Of a stretch of 64,000 bases of DNA, positions 21,609 through 33,269 are shown piece after piece. The position numbers and the translations under genes were made by a program. Numbering within the stretch: the first letter of the stretch is position 1; the number at the start of each line of letters is the position of its first letter. Below the pieces are notes generated by a model. That model did not search any database, had not been told where the DNA came from, and was given only the letters and a program-made list of their open reading frames with translations. Source of the DNA: Cymodocea nodosa (Eukaryota > Streptophyta > Magnoliopsida > Alismatales > Cymodoceaceae); NCBI GenBank assembly GCA_036874045.1, contig CM072341.1, forward strand, positions 1,066,501 to 1,130,500, written 5' to 3'.

Positions 21609-22940
21609 ATGGGTTCTATGGAGGCATAAACAGTAATAATCCAAATTAATTAACATAACTTATCCAAAGTTATTTAGATAATTTATATTCATACATAAGA
21701 CAATTTATAAAATATTATTTAATATCATCGTCTATATATTTTGACATTATCATGCCCTATTTGTATCAAAATATAAATCTTATTGATAGTTTTTCTTCTT
21801 ATCTAGGAGTCCTTAATATATTATATATATATATGTAAATAGTTTATACTCTTGCTTAAGAGTATCAAATATATTATATGTTTATATATATATATAAACA
21901 TTTTATACTTTTGTTTAAGAATATTTAACATATCTCATATATTTTGACATCTTATATTTTGTTTGAATCAAAATATAAATTTTTACAAATAGTTTATACT
22001 CATATTCAGGAGTATTTAATATATCTTATTTTTTAATATGTAAATAGTTTATACTCTTGTTGAGAAGTATTGAATATATTATATATATTTGTTTTTTTAT
22101 ATATAAACAGTTTATACTCTTGTTTAGGAGTATTAAATATATATTATATACTTTTTTATATGTAAATAGTTTATACTTTTGTTTAGGAGTATTTTATATA
22201 TTTTTTTATGTAAATAGTTTATACTCTTATTTAGGAGTATTAAATATATTTATCATTTTAATAATTTCCATTTATATTTTGATCTTTTATATACTTATGT
22301 TACCTTTTGGGTATCTAAATTTATATTATATATATATGTATTTCCCATAAGAACATCATCAATTCAATTCAAATATTTATTTTTAATGTATTTTGATAAA
22401 ATATGTTCATATATATATATTTACATATTCATTAATTCGTTGTTCCTTGTATTATTATTATATTATATATATATATTTTTGTTGGAATATGATCGACCAA
22501 GTTTATTTGAGTCAGTTGTTCTTGTTTCATATGTTTTATATTATGTGCCAAAGTACCGTATATTATGTATTAATTATCATTCTTTTAAAATACTTATACA
22601 CATATCTAAAAGATTTAATTTTATTGTTATTATTATTATTTTTAGATATTCACATTTAATACCTACCATATATTAATTCTAATTTAAACCTTTGGTCCGA
22701 CCCTTGGATTGGATCAAAATTTAAGAAAACGAAGGGAGGAGGATGACTCCATCGACATCCACCTTCCTTATAATATTTCTTTTAAAAATTATAAAAGATG
22801 GTAACTCCATTGATGTTTATCTTCCTTATATTTTATAAAAAAATGGTAAAATATTAAGAGATAGCAACTCATCGGTGTGCAAACAAACCTAAACCAATGT
22901 GGTGATTCATCTTTTATTTGTTACAATTAATTTTACTAAT
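21609..22940. repeat. AT-rich tandem repeat block
   Basis: Between about 21800 and 22250 a unit of about 60-65 bases ('tgtaaatagtttatactcttgtttaggagtattaaatatat') is repeated about seven times with drift. The remainder to 22940 is AT-rich. The Tyr/Ile-rich open frames here come from composition. The mirror copy is at 35850-37225, with one extra unit. Confidence 0.6.
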
Positions 22941-22944
22941 TTCA

Positions 22945-23680
22945 AAGAATAAACAACTACGTACATGGCTTTAGATTTCCATCAAATCAGAAGTGTATGT
23001 GAGCTTTGAGTCACTTGATAAATGCATTGACACCTAACGCCTGTGCGGGCACTTCATTTGCGTGAGCTTTACTCATTCTTGCTTTTCCTTCGATCATCCA
23101 ATGGTACTGTAAACGAGCCAAATTTGTGTACAGTTGTCCATTATAAGAAATAACAGTTAATATGTGAAAAGAGATAACCCATTGGTAACCTATGCCATTA
23201 TCTACACAGTTGCTCAAGTAGCTTTGTAATCGAATTTAGGTTTCCATCAATTCACACTTTAGAAGCGTGTGAGAGATTTTCCTCTCTTGACATTTAATGC
23301 ATTGGCACCTAACGCAATTTTATATATAGCTAGGGAACTTCATTTGCATGAGCTATGGTTAGGTGTCAATTGTATAGCTTTAATCTAGTTGAATTCGAGT
23401 ACAACGCTCCATTATAAGAAACAACAGTTAATAAGTCAAAAGAGACAACGCATTGGTACCCCATGCCACACGTAGTTGCTTAAACAACTTCGTACGAGGA
23501 TTTGAATTTTCATCGATCCCTTCACACTTGAGATGTACATGTGATCTTTAACTCACTTGAAAAATGCATTGACACCTAACCCTGGTGCGCATAGCTTGAG
23601 AACTTCATTTGCATGAGCTTTTACTTATTCTTGTTTTTGGTTCAATCATAATTTGTGTAACCCTAGAAACATTGTAAAGA
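22945..23680. repeat. Three diverged ~270-base repeats
   Basis: Three copies in a row, starting near 22950, 23218 and 23460. Each has 'tttccatcaat/a', 'cacttgataaatgcattgacacctaacgc', 'acttcatttgc(g/a)tgagct' and 'taagaaa(t/c)aacagttaat'. Related copies lie at 48685-48910, 51075-51250 and 55690-55870, always near a GRP unit. No coding potential. Confidence 0.55.
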
Positions 23681-25120
23681 GAGAGAAGAGAGATACTATT
23701 TTCAACCCTTTGGGGTTCCACTACTATTAGGTGAAAAAATGAGAAGAAATGAAGTCACCATTTAGTACAATTCTAAGGATAAAATAGTATATGCAAATGC
23801 AAGTGAAGTAAACGACCTTCAAAAATATAAGAGTATGACCTTAAAAACTATAAATTAATCTAGGTAAGTACTTCAAGTACGTATAAGCAAGGTGTTGGTC
23901 ACCTCACAAGCTTAAATTACTTAACCTCTAAAGTTATCTTAGTTAAGTAGGCTAGTCTTCAGCATCTAAGGTTATGCGTTCTAAATGATTGCAAAGTGAG
24001 CTAAAGTATAACATAGAGAAAATAAGAGAAATGGGTCCATGGGTGCCCATATGAGATGAAATAAATGAGAAATAAGTGAAGATATAAGAATAAAAGATCC
24101 TAAGAAGTCTGGAAGAGATGGAGAAGTTGTGTCTTGGTTTTCCTTTCGTGTGTAAGTGTGATGTGAAAAAAGACAGCCTAAGTGCTTTTGCATGGTAAGC
24201 ATGAATTCAAAATAAGTATTTCGAGACGGTCATTTTAAAATTAAATGTAGATTTTTAATTATCAATGTAAATTATGTAATGTAATTTTTATTCATCATAT
24301 GTAAATTTCTTGATAAATGATGTATCTTTTCTATAATTCATAAATTCAATAAATGTAATTATTATTTCTTATTTAATTTAATGAATAATGATTAATACTT
24401 TTTTCAATATCTTTAAATAATAATTTGAATGTATGGTACAATATTGAGATTTCTTAAAGATTATGAAGTCAAATCTCATCAACTTACTTTAAACAAATAA
24501 AATATTTTTGAATCCCATTTGATCGCCCAACCCACACTCGATCGAAGACCTACATAGCGGCCCATACCGATGGACTTCTCCTGCTCACGTTGACCAACCC
24601 ATCTGCATCGTGCCGATATGATAAGTAGAGATTGCACGAACAAATTAACGTCGTACATGACATAACTAATTAGATTAATATTTACAACTTACTTCTATAA
24701 ACATATAATATGTGAATAATGTTCATATGTATTCTTAGTAAACAATTCTATTTCAAAATTTTAATTTTAATAAACACCTATATCCTCTTCAATTCAATAT
24801 TGTGATCTTAAATATATATATAGATGTTTTATAATATAAGGAACCAACCCACAACTCACTACAAAATTCAATCAGGTCGTTAAAATTCTATCCAAATAGG
24901 TGTGGTTATTACATTTGAATCGAATCATGTGTACTCCTAACAAAGTTTCATAAATACATTTGTGTGCGATTAGATTTGTATAAAATATTATGATTTTTCA
25001 CACAAGGAATGAGAGGTGAAGACGAATTATAGATCCCGTGCATTCGATTAACAAAGGACTTATTTTCTGGAGAAAAAGGTATTTGCTTCGCATAACAAAA
25101 TAATATGTGCACAGAATACA
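23681..25120. other. Intergenic DNA of the left arm
   Basis: No gene is supported. 23928-24370 matches 48912-49340 and 25005 onward matches 49353 onward, so it belongs to the duplicated GRP module. The short open frame near 24000-24200 is copied in the other arm but has no recognisable features. Confidence 0.45.
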
Positions 25121-25513
25121 GAGATTGCCATATGCTTGTCTTTCACCAAAATTTGAATTGATATTTATTATTTCTCACTTGAGACAATCATGTTAGACGT
25201 CTAAGTTTGAGTAAGATGCTCAATTCCTCAGTTGAGTTGGACACAAATTAACTAAATTAGACAGGATTAAACAAATACATAAGAAATAACAAAGAGAAGG
25301 TAAATTACTTCGACATGGGCGTCATGCACGCATACATCTCACAACCATTAAGATCTTTATTTAATTATCATGTCAATGCATGTCGTAGCACGCAAGCATC
25401 TTCTTTATTTTTTGTGTTACATACATAACATGAGATTGAAATTACGCCCCTGCAATGAAAATAAAGATCGATACAAGTATTTCCCATATTTGACCATCAA
25501 AAGAAGTGGAGTT

Positions 25514-25957
25514 TCAAGGGTAGTATCCACCACGAGCGTATCCGTGGCCGGAGCCCGAACCAGACCCATATCCAGACCCACCGTGGCTGCCACCACCACC
25601 TCCTCCTCCGCCACCGCCTCCTCCAGCTCTAGCATAGCCGCCGTTGCCAACAGCATATCCGGAGCCACTACCGGATCCATAGCCGGAACCACTTCCGCCA
25701 TGAGATCCACCACCACCTCCACCGCCTCCACCTCCACCACCCGCGCTGGCGTATCCACCACGTCCTCCAGCATGTCCGTAACCAGAGCCAGAGCCAGAGC
25801 CGTATCCAGATCCTCCTCCACGGCCACCGCCACCACCTCCGCCTCCTCCTCCTCCTCCTCCACTGGCATATGCCGTCAAGACCCTAGTGGCAGTGGTCAT
25901 GCCCAAACAGAACATGAGGAGAAGGGCGACACTTACAACTTTTCCGAACCTCGCCAT
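25514..25957 (-). CDS. Secreted glycine-rich cell-wall protein, GRP-A copy 2 (left arm)
   Basis: 147 residues, one Gly fewer than copy 1 in the first Gly run, otherwise the same: signal peptide (residues 1-24), RVLTAYASG, three Gly-run/SGYGSGSGSGYG modules, RGGYYP end. Its protein is identical to the gene at 32826-33269 in the opposite arm. Start, leader and TATA box match the other A copies. The gene looks intact and its flanks contain the full set of family upstream DNA. Confidence 0.88.
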   Translation of the reverse strand: MARFGKVVSVALLLMFCLGMTTATRVLTAYASGGGGGGGGGGGGGRGGGSGYGSGSGSGYGHAGGRGGYASAGGGGGGGGGGGGSHGGSGSGYGSGSGSGYAVGNGGYARAGGGGGGGGGGGGSHGGSGYGSGSGSGHGYARGGYYP

Positions 25958-26034
25958 CCTTTGTTTCTCTAGTTTTCAGAACGTCTTGAGAGAAAAGTGA
26001 GATGGCTGTGATCAGTTTCGGACCACATTGTTGG

Positions 26035-26044
26035 CTATTTATAG
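26035..26044 (-). promoter_or_regulatory. TATA box of GRP-A2
   Basis: CTATAAATAG, 78 bases before the start codon; mirrors 32739-32748. Confidence 0.75.
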
Positions 26045-27014
26045 GGTTTTCTTCCGTTCTTGCACCAATTTTTAACGTTGAAGAAAACCCACAGGAATCT
26101 TAGAATACAAACAGACAATAATATATATGTGTCACAACCTGGCCATATCGTCGAGAAATAATAAATGAATATCTAATCATTGTGCTAAAGGTCAACACCA
26201 TACCAACTTGCAAACTTAAGAAGCAATCGTGATGTCCCGTAAGTCAATAGAAATTAGAAAATAGTCCCGCTCTCTAGAAATCTGAAGGGCCAATCCGAAT
26301 CTGTGCTGGTGGATTTTGACTGGAATTTGCTGAATAGACCTAATCTTTTCTAATTCGGAATAATGAGCGGTGAAGCTTGAGTTGGAATTACTTGTTGGAG
26401 GTATGAGTAAGATAAGATGGATGGAGTATAAAAGTGATCAAATACAAGACTTTGAAGTGAATAATAATAAATTAAAGTATTAGGTCGATGGAAATTGATT
26501 AACAAAATGTTAGGCAAATAAATTGCAATTGACTGTATATGGAGGTGCATTGTTTGTGGGTTGCATCTGTTGGATGAGTTTTGGCATTTGGTCATTTGTT
26601 TGGTATTCTTTACTTCTTCTATCAGAAGGAATGCCAATCCTCACCAGAAGACTCAGCTACACCTTGCAATGCCGTGTTGTCGTCGGTGGATTTTTACTGA
26701 AATTTGCGGAATTAAATAATCTTCTCTATGTTCATGCAGCTAATCCCATCTCAACGTAATTTTAGTATATCCACCATCCAAGCACAAGCGTTTAATTATA
26801 TCAAATACGCAAATGAATCATTGAGTGGGATTTGGGCCATCCGGCGCTGGTGGAAGTTGTTGCTTCCATTACCAAACGGACGAAGTTCCAAAGGAATGAC
26901 CCGTGCGATCCACTCCAGTTACCGTGTGTGTGACTCTTGAGTAGAGTAGTAGATTTTAGGGGTGAAATGACCAAGTCTTCTCATGGGATGGAAAAATTAC
27001 ATATCAACTAGTAA
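26045..27014 (-). repeat. GRP-A upstream region, copy 2
   Basis: Family upstream DNA, the most complete copy together with 61480-61740: it continues through 'attgagtgggatttgggccatccggcgctgg' and 'caaaggaatgac' to 'catgggatggaaaaattacatatcaact', where the arm ends. Confidence 0.7.
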
Positions 27015-28150
27015 ATTTTATTCTGTCAAACTAGACATTAGAGATACCATCATATCTTGCAAAACGACCTATGAAATCTAGGAAGATTTGAAAGAAAACT
27101 ATCGACAAACCAGTATATCTCAAATATATCAAATAAAAAAGGAGATTTCTGCGTGCAAAGAGGAGACGAACATTCATTGTTGCGGTCGGTCGTGCGGTGC
27201 CAAAGCCCTTCGTCTTCCCATTGTGTGGTCTATCGGTCGTTGACTGGGCGACGGGCTCGGACATTTGTTTTCCAACGAAATTGAGGTCGATTTGAAGAAG
27301 TTCGACGAGCTCGAGTGTTGGCTTCTTGTTTGGCAGTTGGTGGGTTCGTGAAGAAGAAAAAGAAGAGGAGAAGAAGAAAAAAAGAAAAGGAAAAAGAAGA
27401 AAAAGGAAGATAGAGGTCTCTCTTATGTTGTTACTTCATAAAAATTGTGTTAAGTATATCATTGATCATCTTAATGCATGCAATATTAGTATAATTTTTT
27501 TCTTGTAATTATTATTACTCGAAGGATGATTAAATTACTTGAAATTGGTTCAATTAGTAACATTGGAAATTATGAGTTTTACCGCATACTAGTTTTGTTG
27601 TGATCTTTTGATTCATATATCATTTCATTAATTGGTGTCATGATATGTTTATTGTCTTGTGTTATTAAATTTGGTTTCGTGTTGATCTAGCCATAGGTAG
27701 TTGTATTGTGATATTGTGTACATAATGAGACGTGTTGTTTAACCTCATCTCAAAGTTTGGGTAGCCAATGGGTCTCGTCATCAGGTTACGAGTGACATAT
27801 CCTGTTGTAGGGTTAAATACAAACATAGTAAATTTATTAGTGACAATGTTATTTTAAGATTGATGACCCTGTTGATGTGCATGCATATGATTCTTGCTGG
27901 TTTGATTTTGAAATTGGTAGTTTTAGGCATTCCTTCTTATAAGAGTATCGTATTGAATTTACTTGCTGTCATGGTTGTTATATTTAAATTGAACATGCGT
28001 TATATTGAGATTTATATAATATATTTATTAAGCTTCGCTCCTAAAAATTCCCTCTTTTAGGCCTTTAAAAAGACTAACCAATGAACTAGGGCCAAAGGCA
28101 AAGCTTCTAACTTCTCTTAGGTTGCAATGGTAACCCTCTTTAAGGACAAA
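27015..28150. other. Spacer of the inverted repeat, left part
   Basis: Single-copy in this window. A purine-rich stretch (about 27345-27410) gives a Lys/Glu-rich frame without gene features. No gene is supported. Confidence 0.4.
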
Positions 28151-28152
28151 AG

Positions 28153-30235
28153 TGATAAGGACTTAGGATTTGGATATCGCCTTATTGGAGATGAGTGTGG
28201 TTATAGATAGGGTTTCTTGATTTGTAAATATGAGATGAAATTAAAAACTCATCTTGTATATCTTAGAGATTTTTTTTGTGTAATTATTAGACTTATTGTA
28301 AATCATATCTTTTACCAAGTACCAAGCCTTAAATGAATTATTCAAAGGAGATTTTGTCCAACATTTTTGGTGCTTTCCCTTGGATGTTCATGTGATAGTT
28401 GTAACGTCTTACGTAAGACATGACACTCAATGCCATATCTTGATGAACAACCACTAGGAGGAGGAACATACTCACATAGTTGAATTTCTTAGGAGACTTA
28501 ATGAGTCTTATAATGTGGTTAGAAGCTTGATGCTTACTATGAAGCCTTCACCAACCTTGAATTACGTTTATTCTTCTGTTCTTGAGTATGAAAAACAAAA
28601 GAAGATTTATATGTCTCAAACTAATGACCTGATGACACTTTTAGCTGAAAAGACAAAAGGGTGAATTGAAAAAGGAAATACTGAACAAAAGAAAGATAGA
28701 GTTGTGTGTTCAAATGGCAAAAAGGTTGGACACATGAAAAAAAGATGTTTTTGGCTCATAGGATTTCCCCCCAAGCACAAGCTTCATGGAAATGTTATTC
28801 TAAACAAAGGAAAATATGCCAATAACTAGACTGTTGAAACAAATTGTGGAGAAACCTCTAATGTTGGTAGCCTGACAACAAAACAAATCACCAAACTTCT
28901 TAGTTTAATTGACAAAGACGATGACTCTAGAGTGAACTATTGCGATAGTAGGTACGGATTCTAATAATAATTGGATTATAGATAGTGGTACTACTAATCA
29001 CATATCATGCACTTTACACTAATTAAATAATATTAGATATCCTAGGAATAATCATATTGTTAAGCTTCCTAATCACCAAAAGATTATTGTAGAAGGTATA
29101 AGTCATGTGAACTTATCTAAAAAATTAATTTTAAATAATGTACTTTATATTCCAAATTTTAGCGTCAATCTTATGTTTGTTGTTATAACTATAGAAGACT
29201 TAAATTGTAGTGTTACTTTTCAACCTAGAAAATGTTTAATACAGAACCTTTTGAGCAAGATGGTGATTAGAGTAGCTGGAATATGACACCATCTTTACAT
29301 CTTAAACCCCATGGCCAAGGAAATCAAGCTCTTTGTAATCATATTACTCTAGTTGCTAGTGATGTGTGGCACCATAGACTTGGTCACCCTTTTGTTAAGA
29401 AGACTAGTGTGCTAAATAAACTTATTGATTTTGATATCATGGATGATAGACCTTGTGATGCCTGCAAAATGGGAAAACAGTCTTGCATATCCTTTCCTAT
29501 TAGCACTTCTAAAACTACTTCTAAATATCAACTTATACATGTAGATTTGTGGGGAAAATTTAGCTTAGCTTCTACTAGCAGTTCACACTATTTTATTACT
29601 ATTGTGGATGACTACACACGATTTACTTGGCTTTATTTTATTTCTTGCAAGATGGATGTGTTTGATTGTATGAATTTTCTTTTAATTATGTTGAAAATCA
29701 ATTTGATGTTGAAGTCAAAGAGGCGTGAAGTGACAATGACACTGAATTTGTTAACCATTACATGCAACATTTGTTTTCTACTCTAGGCACTGTTCTTTCT
29801 AAGAGTTGTCCTTACACACCGCAACAAAATAGGATAGTGGAACATAAACATAAACACATACTTGATGTGACTCATATCCTTAGATCCCAAGCTGATTTGC
29901 CCCTTAAGTATTGGGAAGAATGCATTCATGTAGTGATTTTTCTCATAAATTGCATTGCAAGTAGCGTTTTACAAGATAAAACTCCCTATGCTCTATTATG
30001 CAACAAAAATTTTGATTATCATCAATTAAGGGTTTTTGGTAGCCTCACTTAGGTCACTAATCTCAAACTATTCATAAATTTACTAATAGAGCAAGTTGCT
30101 ATGTTTTTATGGGTTACCCTATTGGTTATAAAGGATATAAATTATATGATTTGGATGCCAAAAAATTCTTAATCAATAAACACGTGCATTTTAGTAAACA
30201 TATATTCCCTTTTAAGGAATAAATTGTAAAAAAAA
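28153..30235 (+). mobile_element. Ty1/copia fragment: LTR-like end, gag, protease, integrase
   Basis: Plus-strand fossil. An LTR-like start is suspected at 28153-28330. Gag (about 28400-28700) ends with a GH-containing knuckle and a GFPPKHK tail (about 28710-28790). A protease-like stretch follows at about 28930-29270, then GAG-pre-integrase and integrase with WHHRLGHP (about 29370), the 'DACKMGKQ' zinc region and DDYTRF (about 29610), and the downstream YTPQQN and LRVFG motifs (about 29810-30040). Reverse transcriptase and RNase H are absent. It is degraded, with several breaks. Confidence 0.75.
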
Positions 30236-30650
30236 TTCCTTCGGTCTGAGGTTACAAGGAAAGTAAAAGATAAGAAATTAACATTGCAATTTAATTGAGC
30301 CTTATTTAATTAAGGCCCCTTGGTTACAGTAAAAAGTGACAAAGAAGAGTAAAACCCAAGCTCCGAAAATGACTTATATTTCAAGCCCTTTAGTTATGGT
30401 AAAAAAACTAAGGGAGCAAAAAACAAGAAGTCAAAAATGACTTATATTAAGGAGGTCAAAATTGCACTTGGAGCTATATTAAAGTTTCTTAAACCCTATA
30501 ATATCTTTCTATTTACAACAAGGATATTTTAAGAGGAAAAGGTGATGCCGTTAATAGGGCATATTTTACTTTCAGTCCATTACCCAACATTAGTAAAATG
30601 TATAATCTTGTTGTAGAAGAGAAGTAACGTGTTGTTGCTAATTAATACTT
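30236..30650. other. Short spacer between copia fragments
   Basis: Contains two related blocks ('aaggccccttggttacagtaaaaa' at 30313 and 'caagccctttagttatggtaaaaaa' at 30382) that could be the edge of a small DNA transposon. No boundaries can be set and no gene is seen. Confidence 0.3.
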
Positions 30651-31690
30651 TTAAGCATATTGATAATTTAACCATTATGGTCAGGATAGAGGAAGAAATA
30701 GCAACAATAAAAATAATACCTCAAGAAACTCCAAGAAATAATTATGTATAACTTGTGGGAAAATTCTATGAGATTAATAGCTTCATCAAAGACAAAAACT
30801 ACATAAAATGTTTCTTACGAAGTAGTCTTTAATGCAAAATGTTAGTAACAGCTAGCAGAAATACCTTTCCTCAAATTGTTGTTCCAGATAATGATAAAGG
30901 CAATGCCTCTCCTCCAATTACTTAAGGGCAGTACGATCAACTTGCAAGTCTTTTAAATGCTTCAGCTCTAAACAATTAGCCCATGTTTAATACGATTGGT
31001 TTTAAATACTGCTTAACATCGAGGCATCTTGTAAATCCTGTTAAAATATTTCTACATATTTTGCCTCAGTCAAAAAAGATATTTAAATTATAAGTACAAG
31101 TTTTACCGATCATATGTATTGTAATTTGAATTTTATTCATAATAGTAATAAAATCTATGATATGCGGTATGTCAAACTACCAAAATGAAGACTTAGGAAA
31201 TATTAGTTTTGTTGGAACAACTGTTGTTACTGAAGATCTTTACCTTACTAATGTTTTATATATACTAACTTTTAACTTCGACCTTATATCAATGAGTAAA
31301 TTATCTGAAGGAATTGATTGCAGCATAAATTTCTTTTTTCTTATATGCTTTAATCAAGATTTTGAATCTTGGACAATGATTGACATTGGTAAGGAGGTGT
31401 GTGATTTCCACATTCTCATCATAAACATTTAAAATCTGGAAATCCTAACAGCAATTTTAAAGAATCTAAAAGCTTAGACATCCCTTGGATTACAAAGCTC
31501 TTCGAAACTTACCAATGCATTTTACTAATAAAAGGATTAAAAAATCTTATTCTATTTGCCCTTTAGCAAAACTCCACCGTTTACCTTTTCAAACTAGTAG
31601 AAATAAAGTTTATAAACCTTTTGACCGGGTCGACATGATGAGGCTTGATCCACTTGATATATATATTCTACTTAAGTTATTGAAGCAACC
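30650..31690 (+). mobile_element. Second Ty1/copia fragment (gag tail to GAG-pre-integrase)
   Basis: Different copia lineage from the piece to its left. It runs from a gag tail (about 30685-30770), through protease-like sequence with LTNVLYILTFNFDLISMSKL (about 31240-31310), to a GAG-pre-integrase zinc region (about 31490-31610). The same fragment lies beside GRP upstream DNA at 56404-57350 and 62790-63990 in the same relative direction. Broken. Confidence 0.7.
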
Positions 31691-32738
31691 GCGACATTAG
31701 AAAGTGGTGTAGTATAAAGTGACATTTGATTGTAAGAGTATTTTTTTTAAATAGTATTTTACATTTTTAGCCTTTTCCCAATGTATCCAAGAGAAAAACA
31801 TAACTCGCTAGTTGATACGTAATTTTTCCATCCCATGAAAAGACTTGGCCATTTCACCCCTAAAATCTACTACTCTACTCGAGTCACACACACGGTAATT
31901 GGAGTGGATCGCACCGGTCATTCCTTTGGAACTTCGTCCGTTTTGTAATGGAAGCAACAACTTCCACCAGCGCCGGATGGCATATAATTAAACTCTTGTG
32001 CTTGGATGGTGGATATACTAAAATTACGTTCGGATGGGATCAGCTGCATGAACATAGAGAAGATTATTTAATACCGCAAATTTCAGTAAAAATCCACCGA
32101 CGACAACACGGCATTGCAAGGTGTAGCTGAGTCTTCTGGTGAGGATTGGCATTCCTTCGGATAGAAGAAGTAAAGAATACCAAACAAATGACCAAATGCC
32201 AAAACTCATCCAACAGATGCAACCCACAAACAATGCACCTCCATATACAGTCAATTGCAATTTATTTGCCTAACATTTTGTTAATCAATTTCCATCGACC
32301 TAATACTTTAATTTATTATTATTCACTTCAAAGTCTTGTATTTGATCACTTTTATACTCCATCCATCTTATCTTACTCATACCTCCAACAAGTAATTCCA
32401 ACTCAAGCTTCACCGCTCATTATTCCGAATTAGAAAAGATTAGGTCTATTCAGCAAATTCCAGTCAAAATCCACCAGCACAGATTCGGATTGGCCCTTCA
32501 GATTTCTAGAGAGCGGGACTATTTTCTAATTTCTATTGACTTACGGGACATCACGATTGCTTCTTAAGTTTGCAAGTTGGTATGGTGTTGACCTTTAGCA
32601 CAATGATTAGATATTCATTTATTATTTCTCGACGATATGGCCAGGTTGTGACACATATATATTATTGTCAGTTTGTATTCTAAGATTCCTGTGGGTTTTC
32701 TTCAACGTTAAAAATTGGTGCAAGAACGGAAGAAAACC
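31691..32738 (+). repeat. GRP-A upstream region, copy 2'
   Basis: Mirror of 26045-27014. Its outermost part, 31691-31807, also matches 61735-61850 reversed, so the ancestral unit reached past the present end of the left arm. A few single-base differences from the left arm cluster in 31850-32120. Confidence 0.7.
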
Positions 32739-32748
32739 CTATAAATAG
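32739..32748 (+). promoter_or_regulatory. TATA box of GRP-A2'
   Basis: CTATAAATAG, 78 bases before the start codon, on the plus strand. Confidence 0.75.
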
Positions 32749-32825
32749 CCAACAATGTGGTCCGAAACTGATCACAGCCATCTCACTTTTCTCTCAAGAC
32801 GTTCTGAAAACTAGAGAAACAAAGG

Positions 32826-33269
32826 ATGGCGAGGTTCGGAAAAGTTGTAAGTGTCGCCCTTCTCCTCATGTTCTGTTTGGGCATGACCACTGCCACTAGG
32901 GTCTTGACGGCATATGCCAGTGGAGGAGGAGGAGGAGGAGGCGGAGGTGGTGGCGGTGGCCGTGGAGGAGGATCTGGATACGGCTCTGGCTCTGGCTCTG
33001 GTTACGGACATGCTGGAGGACGTGGTGGATACGCCAGCGCGGGTGGTGGAGGTGGAGGCGGTGGAGGTGGTGGTGGATCTCATGGCGGAAGTGGTTCCGG
33101 CTATGGATCCGGTAGTGGCTCCGGATATGCTGTTGGCAACGGCGGCTATGCTAGAGCTGGAGGAGGCGGTGGCGGAGGAGGAGGTGGTGGTGGCAGCCAC
33201 GGTGGGTCTGGATATGGGTCTGGTTCGGGCTCCGGCCACGGATACGCTCGTGGTGGATACTACCCTTGA
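32826..33269 (+). CDS. Secreted glycine-rich cell-wall protein, GRP-A copy 2' (right arm)
   Basis: The only GRP gene on the plus strand. Its 147-residue protein is identical to that at 25514-25957, including the signal peptide, the Gly runs and the RGGYYP end. It has its own TATA box, leader and 3' region with AATAAA (about 33373), so it can be expressed independently. It and copy 2 point toward the outside of the palindrome, with their 5' ends facing the spacer (divergent, about 6.9 kb between starts). Confidence 0.88.
   Translation: MARFGKVVSVALLLMFCLGMTTATRVLTAYASGGGGGGGGGGGGGRGGGSGYGSGSGSGYGHAGGRGGYASAGGGGGGGGGGGGSHGGSGSGYGSGSGSGYAVGNGGYARAGGGGGGGGGGGGSHGGSGYGSGSGSGHGYARGGYYP

Larger units (their letters stand above)
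18370..27014 (+). repeat. Left arm of the giant inverted repeat
   Basis: Pairs with 31808-40353 reversed. Position pairs sum to about 58783 in the GRP part, 58780 at 22-23 kb and 58730 in the hAT part, so only small indels separate the arms. Identity by eye is about 99% or more at 21.6-26.3 kb, slightly lower at the inner 300 bases, and about 95-97% in the hAT part. The left HSP70 (12.5-13.45 kb) also pairs with the right HSP70, so the original arm was longer. Confidence 0.9.

Noticed and set aside
22057-22676. Tyr/Ile/Leu-rich open frames that look like membrane proteins
   Set aside because: They lie in AT-rich tandem repeats; the composition alone gives such residues. Their presence in both arms follows from the duplication.
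27326-27508. Lys/Glu-rich frame in the spacer
   Set aside because: Encoded by a purine-rich stretch (GAAGAAGAAAAAG type); no start context, homologue or neighbours support it.
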